Shown: positions 29,952 through 40,098, counted from the first letter of the stretch. The stretch is DNA of 64,000 nt from Sphingobacterium daejeonense (GCF_901472535.1 NZ_LR590470.1:1550001-1614000); one strand, 5' to 3'. Made by a program: numbers and translations. The notes: a model not told the origin generated them from the sequence alone.

Positions 29952-31296
29952 ATGACACGATATATAATAATATACTGATTACAATAATCACATTTTCAGG
30001 ATGTGAAAAATATTTGGACGTTAAACCGGATAAATCGCTTGTCGTACCGACCACGGTTGCAGACCTTAGAGCATTATTGTATATACACATCGAGAATGAA
30101 TAGCTGGTATCCCTCAATTCAGGATGGTGCTACGGATAATCAATTTGTACAAACAGAAAATTTGAATAGATTCACTTCATTAACAGCAAAAAACATCTAT
30201 ACATGGAATGATGATGTATTTAACGATGATGAAACCAACGAATGGTCGATGATGTATGCAGCAAATCTACTCATGCAATTTGATTTTGGAGCAGTTGGAG
30301 AAAATTGAACCTGTTCCGGTAGAAAAAAACCAAATTGAGGGAGAGGCTTTGTTTTCCGCTCCTTTGCATTTTACAATGTTGCCCAGCTTTGGGCAAAACC
30401 TTATGAGAAAATACGGCACAAACAGACTTAGGTATTCCACTAGGTTAAAATCTGATATTGGTGAGAAATCTATAAGGTCATCGGTTGAAGAAACTTATAC
30501 TAAAATTACCAATGACTTGAACAGGCTGTTATACTTTTATCCGTCAATAGCCCATATAAAACAACACCAACGAAGCAGGCTGTCTATGGACTGTTAGCCC
30601 GCATATACTTATCAATGGAAGACTATGATAAAGCACTATCTTACGCAGACACTTGTTTAAGCTATTCAGATGCTTTACTTGATTACAATACATTAACAAT
30701 GGGGTCGGCAACCTCATTCCCGATACCTCGCTATAATGAAGAAATAATTTTTCATGCTAACGATTTTGGGCGTATGGTGATGAGCATTACCTATGGAAGA
30801 ATTGATAGCAACCTATATAAGCTTATGAATCGAACGATATTAGAAAAAACAGCTTTCTTTGAGAACAGAGCGGGCTATTATTCCTTTAGGGGAAATTACG
30901 ATGGCAATTCAGGAATGTGGTTTGCCGAATTTCTACCAACGAAATCTATCTGATAAAAGCTGAATGTGAAGCAAGAGCAGGAAATATTACCACGGCTTTA
31001 CAGACCGTAAACGAACTATTAAAAAATCGCTATAACAGCACATTTATTCCATTCAGTTCGGACAATGATGAAACTGTATTAAGGTTATCTTGGATGAGCG
31101 AAGAAAGGAATTAATATGGCGGGGATTACGGTGGTCGGATTTAAGACGATTGAACAAGGACAGCCGTTTTCAAAAACGATAACAAAGAATATTGATGGAA
31201 AGATTTATACATTAGAGCCAAACAGTCCAAAGTATGTCTTTCCCCATACCCAATAGTGTGATACTTAACAACGGTATGCAACAAAACGAGCGGTAA
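29952..31296 (+). CDS. SusD/RagB family lipoprotein (frameshifted)
   Basis: The segment encodes a short lipoprotein signal ([17 protein letters not shown]) and the SusD-type TPR fold: [41 protein letters not shown] across a break, and the C-terminal family signature [22 protein letters not shown]. At least six single-base shifts break it (near 29975, 30090, 30290, 30590, 30940 and 31090). Repaired length is about 445 residues. It is the partner of the SusC gene upstream and caps substrate uptake at the cell surface. The density of breaks could mean real decay. Confidence 0.78.
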
Positions 31297-31326
31297 CAAG
31301 GTTCAGCATAATACCGCTAATAATTA

Positions 31327-31641
31327 TTATTCTATCCTTGTATATATAGACGAAATAACTGTATTCATATCAGGGTGTTCAGTATCTCCAATGAGTGGTT
31401 TTGCCTTAATAGCACACAATATATCATTTCCCGTTATACACGGAGGTGCTGTACTACCATTTTCATTAACAAGTGCGAAATTTTCTGGGTTGGAGATGTT
31501 ACCATCTCCCGTTTCATCTGTATAGGCAAACCATTTTTCTCCAGCAAGACTGGCGTTTTTCATTACCGAAAAGGACATTGTTACAGATGCAATGGTTACC
31601 GCTGCCAGTGCAAATAGGTTATTTTTTATTTTTTTCATCAT
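31327..31641 (-). CDS. DUF6520 family small secreted protein
   Basis: This 104-residue protein has a signal peptide (KNNLFALAAVTIASVTMSFS) and a short mature part with GEKWFAYTDETGDGNISNPENFAL and PPCITGNDILCAIKAKP. It matches the DUF6520 family of small secreted Bacteroidota proteins. Two cysteines eight residues apart (C-x7-C) could form a disulphide. The next gene upstream encodes a second, broken copy with the same layout. It converges with the SusD gene (30 bases between the ends). Function unknown. Confidence 0.75.
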   Translation of the reverse strand: MMKKIKNNLFALAAVTIASVTMSFSVMKNASLAGEKWFAYTDETGDGNISNPENFALVNENGSTAPPCITGNDILCAIKAKPLIGDTEHPDMNTVISSIYTRIE

Positions 31642-31775
31642 TTTAAAATTTTGAGGTTGAAGAAATGGTCTTTTCCTTTGGATGATTAAATCTAATTAAC
31701 GAAAGTATTCTCTAAATAGAGTGTGAACATGGGATAATCCTTGTTCACACTCTTTCAAATTATTTACTGAAAAAG

Positions 31776-32094
31776 CTATTGCAGCTTTCTTTCTCTGTCG
31801 TCAATAACAGTACCTAAATTGGGATGTTCTTCACCACCAATCATCACAGGTTGAGCCCTTAACCGCACAGATTTCGTCACTTCCTTCAGGACACGTAGGC
31901 GGATTAGCGCCATCACTTGGCGTGAGTATATAATTTTCAGGATTGTTTGGGATTTCCATCTCCGGTTTCACTCAGTGTACTCAAACCATTTTTCTCCTGC
32001 AAAACTGGCGTTTTTTCATCACGGTAAACGACATGGTTACAGCTGCAATGGCTATTGCTACTACAGCAAATAGGTTCATTTTTAATTTTTTCAT
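31776..32094 (-). CDS. DUF6520 family small secreted protein, second copy (frameshifted)
   Basis: It starts MKKLKMNLFAVVAIAIAAVTMSF, a signal peptide very like that of the first DUF6520 gene. After single-base repairs near 32015, 31965 and 31830 it reads KNASFAGEKWFEYT, ETGDGNPNNPENYILTPSDG and NPPTCPEGSDEICAVKGSTCDD. The paired Cys motif PPxCxxG...CAxK is shared with the first copy. Its ATG overlaps the stop of the MauE-like gene in an ATGA, so the two are translationally coupled. Confidence 0.68.
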
Positions 32095-32632
32095 CGCTTT
32101 AAAATTTTGATGTTAAAAAATACTTTTTTTATATGTCTTTTGGCAGACGCGCCCTCGGTAGCTTCGCCTCCGGCGTTGCTACCTCGTAATTTATGCCATA
32201 AGTAAAGCCCCAAAATGCTTAGGGAAAGGAAAAAGAGATTAAAGAAAAAATGCTGTGTCCAGTTCATACCACTTATCACCGAACCACACCCGCATGGTAA
32301 TTTTTCCCATGCACCCATAAGAGCCACAGCGATATATGCTGTAAAAGCGGTCATTAATACGGTAGATAGTATTAGACCTGCTTTGCGATAACTTTTCCAT
32401 TACCAATGCCAGCACTGTTATTAACTCCAATGCCGGGAGCGAGTATATTAGTATATATCCTATGCTATCTGAAAAAGGTTGGCGGAGAATGCCTTCCTTT
32501 AAACGCTGTAAAGTCTGTTATTTTTATCGATGCCTACGGGTATCCAAAGAAGCAGCAAAAGAATAAATAACGACATTGAGTGTTATCCGTTTTTCTTTTG
32601 ATTTGGTTTTGATATGTAGCTGCTGTTTCCAT
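32091..32632 (-). CDS. MauE/DoxX-like membrane protein (frameshifted)
   Basis: The repaired protein has about 180 residues with four hydrophobic segments: LFILLLLLWIPVGID, SIGYILIYSLPALELITVLALV, LMTAFTAYIAVALMGAW and FFFNLFFLSLSILGLYLWH. The loop KLPCGCGSVISGMNWTQH carries a CxC pair typical of Bacteroidota MauE-like proteins. MauE/DoxX proteins are linked to disulphide or quinone redox chemistry in the membrane. Breaks lie near 32555, 32510 and 32380. It is probably cotranscribed with the two DUF6520 genes (ATGA overlap with the first) and sits opposite the TlpA-SusCD operon. Confidence 0.7.
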
Positions 32633-32776
32633 TGTCTTTGTATCTTAATGATGGTTATCACCATCCTTTGATACAAAGTTCATCAAAGCCGTAAGCGTGT
32701 GAAAGACAAAATCGGTAAATATTGAGCAACTTTGTGTAAGAAATTTTCCGATTTTATCAATTTCGGGGAAATTCCG

Positions 32777-33725
32777 TTACCTGCGTTTCAGGTATTGCTC
32801 TAAAGCAGTACGAAATGGACGTTCATTGGTGTAGCCAACTTCCATATATACGTCTTTTATAGCTTTCCCTTGTTTTTCGATGAGGAACAAGGCGTGAGAA
32901 ATGCGCAATTCGGTAATAAAATCCTGTACGCTTATGTGGTACTGGCGTTTGAAGATATTGAGCAAAGTACGTTCCGTAACGAAAAAGTATTCTGAAAGGA
33001 ATTTTATGGTAAAGCGCATTATCACAATAATGTTCCTGGATATAGGCTTTGATTTTATAAGCAAGGTCGGCTTTTTGGTCTTCTAACATTGTGTCGTAAT
33101 GCTCCAGAAGGTAGCTGATATACTTGCGGAGATTGCCATCCAATGCCCCGATATTGGTCTGTGAATAACTGTATATTTTATACAGCCATCGGTGTATCTT
33201 CCTGTCCATCCTGCATTGGTACATGGTGTCGTAGGTGCGGTTATCGTGTTTAAAACGATGCAGGACGTTTTGGATATTAGGGTAGTTATGGTACATGCTT
33301 TCTATCCATTCAGGCAAAATACTTACCACGAGACAGATATGCATGCCTTTTTGGGCATAGGCGAAAATACCTGCCCGAATCGTAATAGGACATGAGGAAG
33401 CTGTTAGGCTGCGTTTTTATAATCGGCTTACGGCTTTCAGTCATAATACAACAATGTGCCTTTGAGCATAAAATAAAGGTACAGTTGCCGCTCTTGAATG
33501 TCGAAAGGAATATAAACAGGGTTGCTTACATTAAGCTGGCACTAAATCTATAAAAAAAGGACTGTTTTTAATTTGCTGGCTCAATAGTTCATAATACGGC
33601 AGCGTAAAGCCCTGCCTTTGGACAGCGAAAGGTAATGGGTATTTGCTCCACTCCGGGAGGTCGTTGGGATTGGCTATCCACCTTTTAAATTCGCTTTCTA
33701 TTTTTAGGATATAAGGTATTTCCAT
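32777..33725 (-). CDS. AraC family regulator (frameshifted)
   Basis: When repaired, this is a regulator of about 315 residues. The N-terminal sensor part reads LKIESEFKRWIANPNDLPEW, YIPFDIQERQLYLYFMLKGTLLYY, RKPIIKTQPNSFLMSYY and MHICLVVSILPEWIESMYHNYPN. The C-terminal AraC HTH reads LSEYFFVTERTLLNIFKRQYHISVQDFITELRISHAL, followed by IKDVYMEVGYTNERPFRTAL. Breaks occur near 33538, 33447, 33375 and 33020. It lies upstream of, and on the same strand as, the MauE-DUF6520 genes and is their likely regulator; a binding ligand cannot be seen. Confidence 0.75.
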
Positions 33726-33871
33726 AGGCGGTAATTTATTCTCCTATCGGATGCCTTAATAAATTCCGCCCTCTTACTTCAATTCCACTTTTACGGTAAG
33801 GGGTTCCTGTAATCAAACGGATGGAATTTGATATAGGCTATACAAATCTGAACCATTCAAATGAATAAAAA

Positions 33872-33908
33872 ACCCAAGTTGGGTAGAACTTGGGTAAAAT
33901 TTTTTTTC
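33872..33908. terminator. Hairpin terminator upstream of the AraC gene
   Basis: ACCCAAGTT (33872-33880) and AACTTGGGT (33887-33895) form a 9-bp stem with a 6-base loop, followed by AAAATTTTTTTT, with an A run on the other side. It can work in both directions. The whole interval 33726-34067 contains no gene I can support on either strand. Confidence 0.65.
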
Positions 33909-34067
33909 AAACAATTGAAGCAAGTGGGAAAGAAAGTGTACCGGGGCGTGCCACCGTCTGCATTTAACCACCGCACAGAGGACGACCCAAAAATGCAACC
34001 GGGTCGGGCTATCCGCTATATCTTTTGCGGATCTTAAAGGACCACAAAAGGATGTCGCTGCTATCCC

Positions 34068-34957
34068 TCACGCAATATGCCCATTTAGTAAACTAATCAT
34101 CTTACTTGCCTCTGCGCTCATTTTGGAAAAGGCAAACCATTTCTTACCCAAATCCTTTAGTGATGCGCCGATGTGGTATAGTTCCCGTACCGTCAATAAT
34201 GAGGAAACGGTCATGGGCATGGGCAAATGCGTGTACATTGATAGCCGGATATTGACTGTTGTAGCGTTGTAAATCGAGTTGTAATTGATTACTGATATTT
34301 TTGGTGTAAATAGTGGCAGATACGGATTGCCCACGCTTTCCGAGTAGCGTTAGCACCGTATCATCCACATAGTTGTCTATAAGGATAATTGACCTTTGTG
34401 CGCTCTGTATAATATCGGCGACAAAGGTATAGGCATCAAATATCTGCCCGTCATAGAAAATACCTTTATCACTGTGCAGCTTCCCGCTTTCCAAAGCCTT
34501 AAAGATTTCCTCAAATTTGCCGTCCGCTTCAATCTGTTTGAGTTCGATTTTATCCATCCGGGAGAACAATGCGGCATTTCCGATTAACAATCTGCGCATT
34601 TCCACCAAAGGCATTCATAATCTCGATGCTGACCTTTACAGCTATCTCGCTGCGCAAAACGGCGGACAGCATGGCGACCCCTTGCTCGCCAAAAACATAG
34701 GGCAGGTAACGCCTGCCGCCGTAATTTAAACTTGAGGTTCCAATTTGGAACCTCAAGTTTTCAGCTTCTTCTTCTGTTAATTGAAAGCAGAATGATTGGG
34801 GAAACCGCTCTATGTTTCTTTTTACGGCTTTGTTAAGGTTTTTTGTTTCGACCTGGTACAACTTGGCAAGGTCGCTGTCCAACATAACCTGTTTGCCCCG
34901 TATTGTGTAGATAAGGTTTTCTATTTCCTTTCGGCTTATGATTGCGTTGCTGTTCAT
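34068..34957 (-). CDS. ORF6N domain protein (frameshifted)
   Basis: The repaired protein has about 295 residues. The N-terminal ORF6N domain reads IISRKEIENLIYTIRGKQVMLDSDLAKLY, VKRNIERFPQSFCFQL and YVFGEQGVAMLSAVLRSEIAVKVSI, a DNA-binding domain of phage and element origin. The C-terminal half reads IILIDNYVDDTVLTLL, ATIYTKNISNQLQLDLQRYNSQ, HDRFLIID and ELYHIGASLKDLGKKWFAF, a phospholipase D-like fold seen in this protein type. Breaks lie near 34615 and 34175. Its ATG overlaps the topoisomerase stop (ATGA). A diverged C-terminal remnant of the same family lies at 6622-6910. Confidence 0.8.
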
Positions 34958-37039
34958 CTCTTTTTATATGTGCTGTTGTCAAATTCAAACGATGTTTCAT
35001 AGGTATCTTTCAGTACGATACGGGCATCAAACTTTTTGCCTGCTTTGCTTTTCATCCCTTTGATAAGGCTGGTCGTTCCTTTGTTTACGAGGTTCTCCAC
35101 TTCGTTAAGGCTCAACCGTACCCCGCAGATATTGCGGAACAAAAGCCAGTTGCACGCTTCATCGGGACATTTGACCACCTTATCCCTGATGAGCAGTTTA
35201 TGGGCTTTGCACTTTTGGCAGGTCAGTTCGTGCTGCTTTTCGCCCGCAATGCTGATGCTCAACAGTTCCTGCGTAACGGCCGAGGCGTAGGCTTCCATGG
35301 ATTGGTGAAAATCCATAGCATCTGCCTCGTTGTTTTCAATCTTCTGCAAAGCCATTTCCCATTCGGCGGTCATAGCTACATCGGCAATTCTTTTGTCCTT
35401 TACAGCATCATAAACCTGCAATCCTTTTTCGTTAGGAACAAGGGATTTCTTTTCACGCTTGATATAATCCCGCTTAAAAAGCGTTTCGATTATTGCCGCT
35501 CTTGTAGCGGGTGTTCCAATGCCAATGCCTTGCAAGGCTTTACGCTCATCTTCATTCGCTATTTCCTTTCCGGCATTTTCCATTGCCGACAATAGTCCGG
35601 CTTCGGTAAACAGCACAGGTGGTTTTGTTTTCTTTTCCAAACAGGAGGCTTCTTTGATTTTCAATTCACCGCCTTTTTTCAGTTCGGGCAAATCCTGTAT
35701 CGGTTCGGTATCTTCGTCCGAAAATGTTCCTTTGATCGAACGCCAGCCCGCTTCCAAAACTTTACAGCCTTTTAGCATAAAATCGTAGTGTGATACTTCC
35801 AATGCTATATCCGTTATTTCTTTAATGCAAGGCTGAGAGATAGCTTCGAGCAGTCGAAAGGCAATCATATCATAAACCTTTGTTTCGTCGGCATTGAGTG
35901 CAGACGGCACTTTGTCCGTGATGAGTATTCCGTGGTGGTCTGTTACACGCAGGTCATTCACGACACGTTTATTGAAGCGACCCCATTTTAATTTAGAAAT
36001 AGCTTGCTTAAAGTTATCATTGTCCTGTAACGCTCTTACAAGATTAGGTATCTCACTCCACATATCTTCGGGTATATATTTGCTTCCGGTACGTGGATAG
36101 GTAATAAATTTCTTTTCATAAAGGTTCTGGGCAATATTGAGTGTTTGCTCTGCCGACAGGTTCAGCTTTTTATTGGCTTCTTTTTGCAAGCCTGTGAGAT
36201 CAAAAAGCAAGGGGGGTTGCTCCGTGGTGTTTTTGTTTTCCACAGATATGACCGTTGCGGTTCCGTGTCTTTGGACCAGTCGTAATGTATCTTCCGCAAG
36301 CTTTTGTTCGTTCCATTTGGTTTTTGAGATACTCTTAAAATCAATATTCTCTTTGCGGTGCAATAGCTGAATTTGCCAATACTTTTTAATAGCGAAATTT
36401 TTATTTTCCAGATAGCGTTTACAAATCAAAGCCAATGTAGGTGTTTGCACCCTGCCCAGCGAATAAATGCCGTTGCCAGCGGCTATACTCAATGCCTGTG
36501 TCGCATTGATGCCGATCAGCCAATCGGCACGGCTTCTGCCTTGTGCAGCCTGAAATAAGCCGTCAAATTCTTTACCGTCTTTCCAGGCTGTCAAACCCTT
36601 GCTTGATTGCTTTTTCAGTAAGCGAGCTTATCCAAAGCCGCTGAAAGGGCTTACGGCATTTCAGATATTCATAAATGTACCGAAAGATAAGTTCACCCTC
36701 ACGACCTGCATCGGTAGCTACGATAATACTGTTGCTTTTATGGAATAGCTCCTTGATGACTTTCAGTTGCTTTAATGCTCCAGTATCGACTGTATAACCT
36801 TTGTCTTTTTTGACCTTACGAACAGTCAAAATAAACGGATTCGGGAGTATCGGCAAGGAAGCCTTGTCAAATCCCGAAATCCCATAATCTTCGGGCATTC
36901 CCAAACCGATAAGGTGTCCGAATGCCCACGTAACGAAATAGCCATTGCCCGTTAGATAACCGTCCTTTTTTTCGGAAACACCCAACAAGCTGGCTATTTC
37001 CCTTGCTACGCTTGGTTTTTCTGCGATAATTGTTTTCAT
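34954..37039 (-). CDS. topB: DNA topoisomerase III (frameshifted)
   Basis: A type IA topoisomerase of about 695 residues. The N-terminal TOPRIM domain is clear (MKTIIAEKPSVAREIA and SIIVATDAGREGELIFRYIYEY). The catalytic tyrosine lies in KKFITYPRTGSKYIPEDM. The C-terminus has a Cys zinc-ribbon-like segment (ELTCQKCKAHKLLIRDKVVKCPDEACNW). One inserted G/C near 36583 breaks the frame; without it the protein reads FDSLKDGKEFDGLF. In CTnDOT the Exc protein, needed for excision, is a topoisomerase III at the same place downstream of rteC and the xis genes, so this is probably the excision topoisomerase. Confidence 0.9.
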
Positions 37040-37041
37040 AC

Positions 37042-38510
37042 CTAACTCACTTTCCTACCCTTTGATTTTGCAGGTGCTTTGGGTTTGTTCTGTTGCTCCT
37101 GTTGCTTTTCGTTTTTCGGTCTTTGCTGCCCTTTCTGTAGAGGCTCTTTGATATTCTTGGTCGCTTCGTTGGTCTTGCCCTCGGAATTGACGGCAATCTG
37201 CGTTTTATGGGCTTCTGTAGGTTTTATCCGTTCCTTGTATTGGTTGGGAAACTCAAAGTTGGTTTTTCCTGTTTCCTTGTTGAATGTGATATAGCCGTTA
37301 TAAGTTTGCCCTTTCTTATCGACCAAATTCGGAATGTAAACTGTTTGACCGTCTTTGAACTTGTTGTATTGTTCATCCTCCAGTTCCTTTCCCCTAAAGG
37401 TTTTCGGGGCTTCCTGCGACCTGCTTTTGCTGATTGTCCTGTTGGCTGTTTTGGGTTTGCCTGTTTATTGTTGCTTCGGTCAAACAGAAATTCCACATAC
37501 CGTTTATCCGCATTGAACTGTACGTTTGCATCAAAGGGAGTACCTTTTGTAGAAATCATTCCCTCAATGAACAGGGGTTTGCCCTCCACTAAGGTTTGTT
37601 TTTGTTCGTCATTTAGTTTTATACCTTTAACCTCATCGGGGATTTTGATGAAATCTGTTTTCAAAGCAATCAGCTCATTGGTAAGCCGGTCCACACTAAT
37701 GATGGACGGCATCAATTCGCCTGTTTTGGAGTCTATCAGATCGACCACACGCCCCATATTGCCTGTTTGACGTAAGTTCTGTTTGTCCTCGTCTGAGAAC
37801 TTGTGTCCGAAAAACTCAAAGTTTAAGTTGGGTTCACGCCTGATACCGTGTACCGCTGCCACAACGTCCCCCTCCGGGGTGGACTGTAAAGACAAGCGGG
37901 CATCTGTACGGACGACCGCACCGCCAAGATTAACGCTTATAGGTACAAGCTCATTGGTCTTGTAACCCCTCAATAGTGGGTCAAGGAGGTTCTTTTTCTC
38001 AAGGTATTCCTTGCTTAATCCGAGATTGTTCATTGTTTCCCAATCAATCTGTTCCGGCTGGAAGCGGTACTCGCTTGTTTCCGGGGTTGTCTCTGTTTTT
38101 GTCATATCATTTTTATTTTCTTGTTTTTGCTCTTGTTCGGGTTCATTTTTCACTTCATGCTTTTCCATTTTCTTTTTGCCTTCGGCAGTTGGATTGTTTA
38201 TCTGATTCTGAAATTCTTTTGCTTTCTCTACGGCTTCGTCAGCCGAAACTTTGAAAAGAGCAAATTTGGTAGGGTCTTTTAACTGCCTCCAAAAATTGGA
38301 AAGGAAATTGGTCACGAAATCACCGTGTTTATCCACCCGCATGAACTCGCTTTGGTTCTTCTTCGTAGGGTCAACCGTTTCCATTTTTCCGCTTTTGTCA
38401 ATACTTTTTACAGCTTGGATTTTCATTTTTTCTTTATCCAGCACTAAAAGTATATCCGATAACTGTTCGGAAGCAACCTGTTGGTTTTCTGTTTCTTTTT
38501 CTTCACTCAT
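37042..38510 (-). CDS. DUF3945/DUF4099 domain protein (frameshifted)
   Basis: When repaired, an acidic soluble protein of about 489 residues. The N-terminus reads LSDILLVLDKEKMKIQAVKSI and TNFLSNFWRQLKDPTKFALF. A Lys/Glu-rich linker follows. The central part (IDWETMNNLGLSKEYLEKKNLLDPLLRGYKTNELVPI) matches DUF4099 and DUF3945 proteins of Bacteroidota elements, the counterpart of orf3 in CTnDOT excision operons. A frame break near 37410-37435 separates it from the C-terminal end (YIPNLVDKKGQTYNGYITFNKETGKTNFEF). It lies between the HTH gene and topB, 2 bases from topB. Function unknown. Confidence 0.8.
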
Positions 38511-38573
38511 AATCTGAAAAGTTTAAAGTTTTATTGCCGAAAGTAAATGAAGCAGTTACTGCATCGCCCGAAG

Positions 38574-38598
38574 TGGCAGTCAAAGGCAGTATTTTGGC
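38574..38598 (-). repeat. GGCAG-type motif upstream of the DUF3945 gene
   Basis: GGCAGT (38574-38579) and GGCAGTATTTTGGC (38585-38598) resemble the motif pairs near 3.5 and 3.9 kb and lie 64-88 bases before the DUF3945 start. Confidence 0.5.
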
Positions 38599-38611
38599 AC
38601 GCATTGGCGTT

Positions 38612-38893
38612 TTACTTGTTAAAACTCTCCCTGATAAACTGGTGCACATCGGATAGCTTGTAATACAGTTTTCCGCTAATGGTATAGTAAGGTAGTTTAC
38701 CTATGGAGCGGTAGCGTTGCAGGGAACGGTTACTGATTTTCAACATTTGCAGCAGGTCCTGGTTATCGAGCAGTTCTTCTCCGTCTATGCTATTGCGTTT
38801 CTTTTTTAAATCGTCAATATTGTCGCCCAACATATCAAACCTGTCCATGATGCGTTCCATCCACGCTATAAATTCCATTCTGTCAATATTCAT
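38612..38893 (-). CDS. HTH_17 excisionase-like DNA-binding protein
   Basis: This 93-residue protein has an N-terminal helix (FIAWMERIMDRFDMLGDNI) and a MerR/excisionase-like winged helix (LLDNQDLLQMLKISNRSLQRYRSIGKLPYYTISGKLYYKLSDVHQFI). Such proteins take the place of xis2c/xis2d in CTnDOT, directly downstream of rteC, and bend DNA at the attachment site during excision. The gene order here (RteC, this gene, DUF3945, topB) repeats the CTnDOT order. The frame is intact. Confidence 0.83.
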   Translation of the reverse strand: MNIDRMEFIAWMERIMDRFDMLGDNIDDLKKKRNSIDGEELLDNQDLLQMLKISNRSLQRYRSIGKLPYYTISGKLYYKLSDVHQFIRESFNK

Positions 38894-38931
38894 AGTCGAT
38901 AAGTTTTAATGTTCACCATGCAAAATTGGGA

Positions 38932-38963
38932 AGCGTGGCAGTGTTTATCAGCCAAGCCCTGCC
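38932..38963 (-). repeat. GGCAG-type motif upstream of the excisionase-like gene
   Basis: GGCAGTGTTT (from 38937) and an inverted GCCAAGCCCTGCC (38951-38963) lie 40-70 bases before the HTH gene start. The second copy matches the 3470-3482 motif in opposite orientation with one change. Confidence 0.5.
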
Positions 38964-39055
38964 AATTGGTTTGGCTGTTTTTTGAAAATTTTTGCAATTG
39001 GGAGAAACCCTTGTTTGGTAGGGCTTAAAAAGAATTTCGAGTATTTAGGAGATGG

Positions 39056-39104
39056 TTTATACCATCATTTGCCAATTGACATACATTGGCTTATGGTATA
39101 AACA
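39056..39104. other. Nested 49-base inverted repeat between RteC and the HTH gene
   Basis: The outer arms GTTTATACCAT (39056-39066) and ATGGTATAAAC (39094-39104) are perfect over 11 bases. The inner arms GCCAAT (39072-39077) and ATTGGC (39086-39091) are also perfect. An A6 tract follows. It could be an RteC terminator, a binding site in the excision control region, or a small structured RNA. Confidence 0.55.
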
Positions 39105-39155
39105 AAAAAGCAGTACACAACAATGCACTGCCCTGAACAAAAGACCTGCATTGGG

Positions 39156-40001
39156 TTAAAGGTCTTTATCCATATATTCTTCCAATGAAGTTTTAAGCTG
39201 GTCCAAGAATGCCGTTCGGGAACCGCTTCGGGTTTTCATTCTGTGGAATGCGTGGTGCAGGTCACCGAGCGTAATGCCAAAAAGTATCTGGAACATCAAA
39301 CTGATTTTTCGGACACCGGTTTTACCGTGCGAAACTGCTGCCGAAGCATACAGGGCATATATCAATTCGACAAGTGCGTTTTTGCTTTCTGTCCAAAAAA
39401 TATCTTTGGCGTTTTCCGGCTTTTGTAAAATAGCATCGGGATTTTCATCTGGATTGATTTTCGTCAGCAGATAGGTATAAAGCAATTCGTTGGCGATAAT
39501 CCTTGCGGTCTTGTAATCGTAGAAAGTAGAAAATTCGGGATCAATTTCAAAGACGATACTGTTCAGACCGTCGTGGTAATTTATGTTGCCTCTTTTGAAA
39601 TAGGTGTCGTCACGGTCCGTACGCCCCGAACGATAGTACCTATAAAAATCTGAATTGCAGATATGCTCAATGTACTCTCTTTTAAGATTGGCTAATTGAG
39701 TCGAAAAGTAACTGTAATACATTTTGCCGTTGCTGACCGGACAGGTCGTTTCAATCCGGTAAATTTTATTGTAGTAGATGAGTTTTCCAAGTATTTGGGG
39801 TTTGATGGTTCGGAAGAATTTTATTTCTTCCCCATCATTTTGAAAGCCCTTTTTAGCAATATATTTCTTGACCTCAAATAACAGGTCTTGTAGATACAAG
39901 GTCATTTCATAAGCCTCATCAATCAACCTTTTGCTCTGTGATAAAATCTTATCTTCCTTATTATGTATCTCTAAAATAATGGTGTGTAAAGAATGCTGCA
40001 T
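39156..40001 (-). CDS. RteC family regulator (backbone copy)
   Basis: This 281-residue protein has the RteC family segments: LYLQDLLFEVKKYIAKKGFQNDGEEIKFFRTIKPQILGKLIYYN, FYRYYRSGRTDRDDTYFKRGN, ALVELIYALYASAAV and LGDLHHAFHRMKTRSGSRTAFLDQL. In CTnDOT, RteC activates the xis-exc operon; the same genes (HTH, DUF3945, topB) follow here on the same strand, so this is its likely role. A tandem 35-base direct repeat lies about 100 bases upstream. The frame is intact. A diverged homologue is at 23298-24140. Confidence 0.88.
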   Translation of the reverse strand: MQHSLHTIILEIHNKEDKILSQSKRLIDEAYEMTLYLQDLLFEVKKYIAKKGFQNDGEEIKFFRTIKPQILGKLIYYNKIYRIETTCPVSNGKMYYSYFSTQLANLKREYIEHICNSDFYRYYRSGRTDRDDTYFKRGNINYHDGLNSIVFEIDPEFSTFYDYKTARIIANELLYTYLLTKINPDENPDAILQKPENAKDIFWTESKNALVELIYALYASAAVSHGKTGVRKISLMFQILFGITLGDLHHAFHRMKTRSGSRTAFLDQLKTSLEEYMDKDL

Positions 40002-40098
40002 AGCCCATAATTTTTGTGATCAATACCGAATTTCAAATTCAGTTTATCCCTAATTAATACACAAACATCATTATATTAAGTGATACCTTTACCCAAGT

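Noticed and set aside
33813..33998. Minus-strand reading frame of 61 codons
   Set aside because: It runs through a terminator hairpin and has no family match or ribosome-binding site; the interval is treated as gene-free.
34954..37039. Topoisomerase III as a true pseudogene
   Set aside because: Only one inserted base breaks it, and the TOPRIM and catalytic Tyr regions are intact; a sequencing error is more likely.
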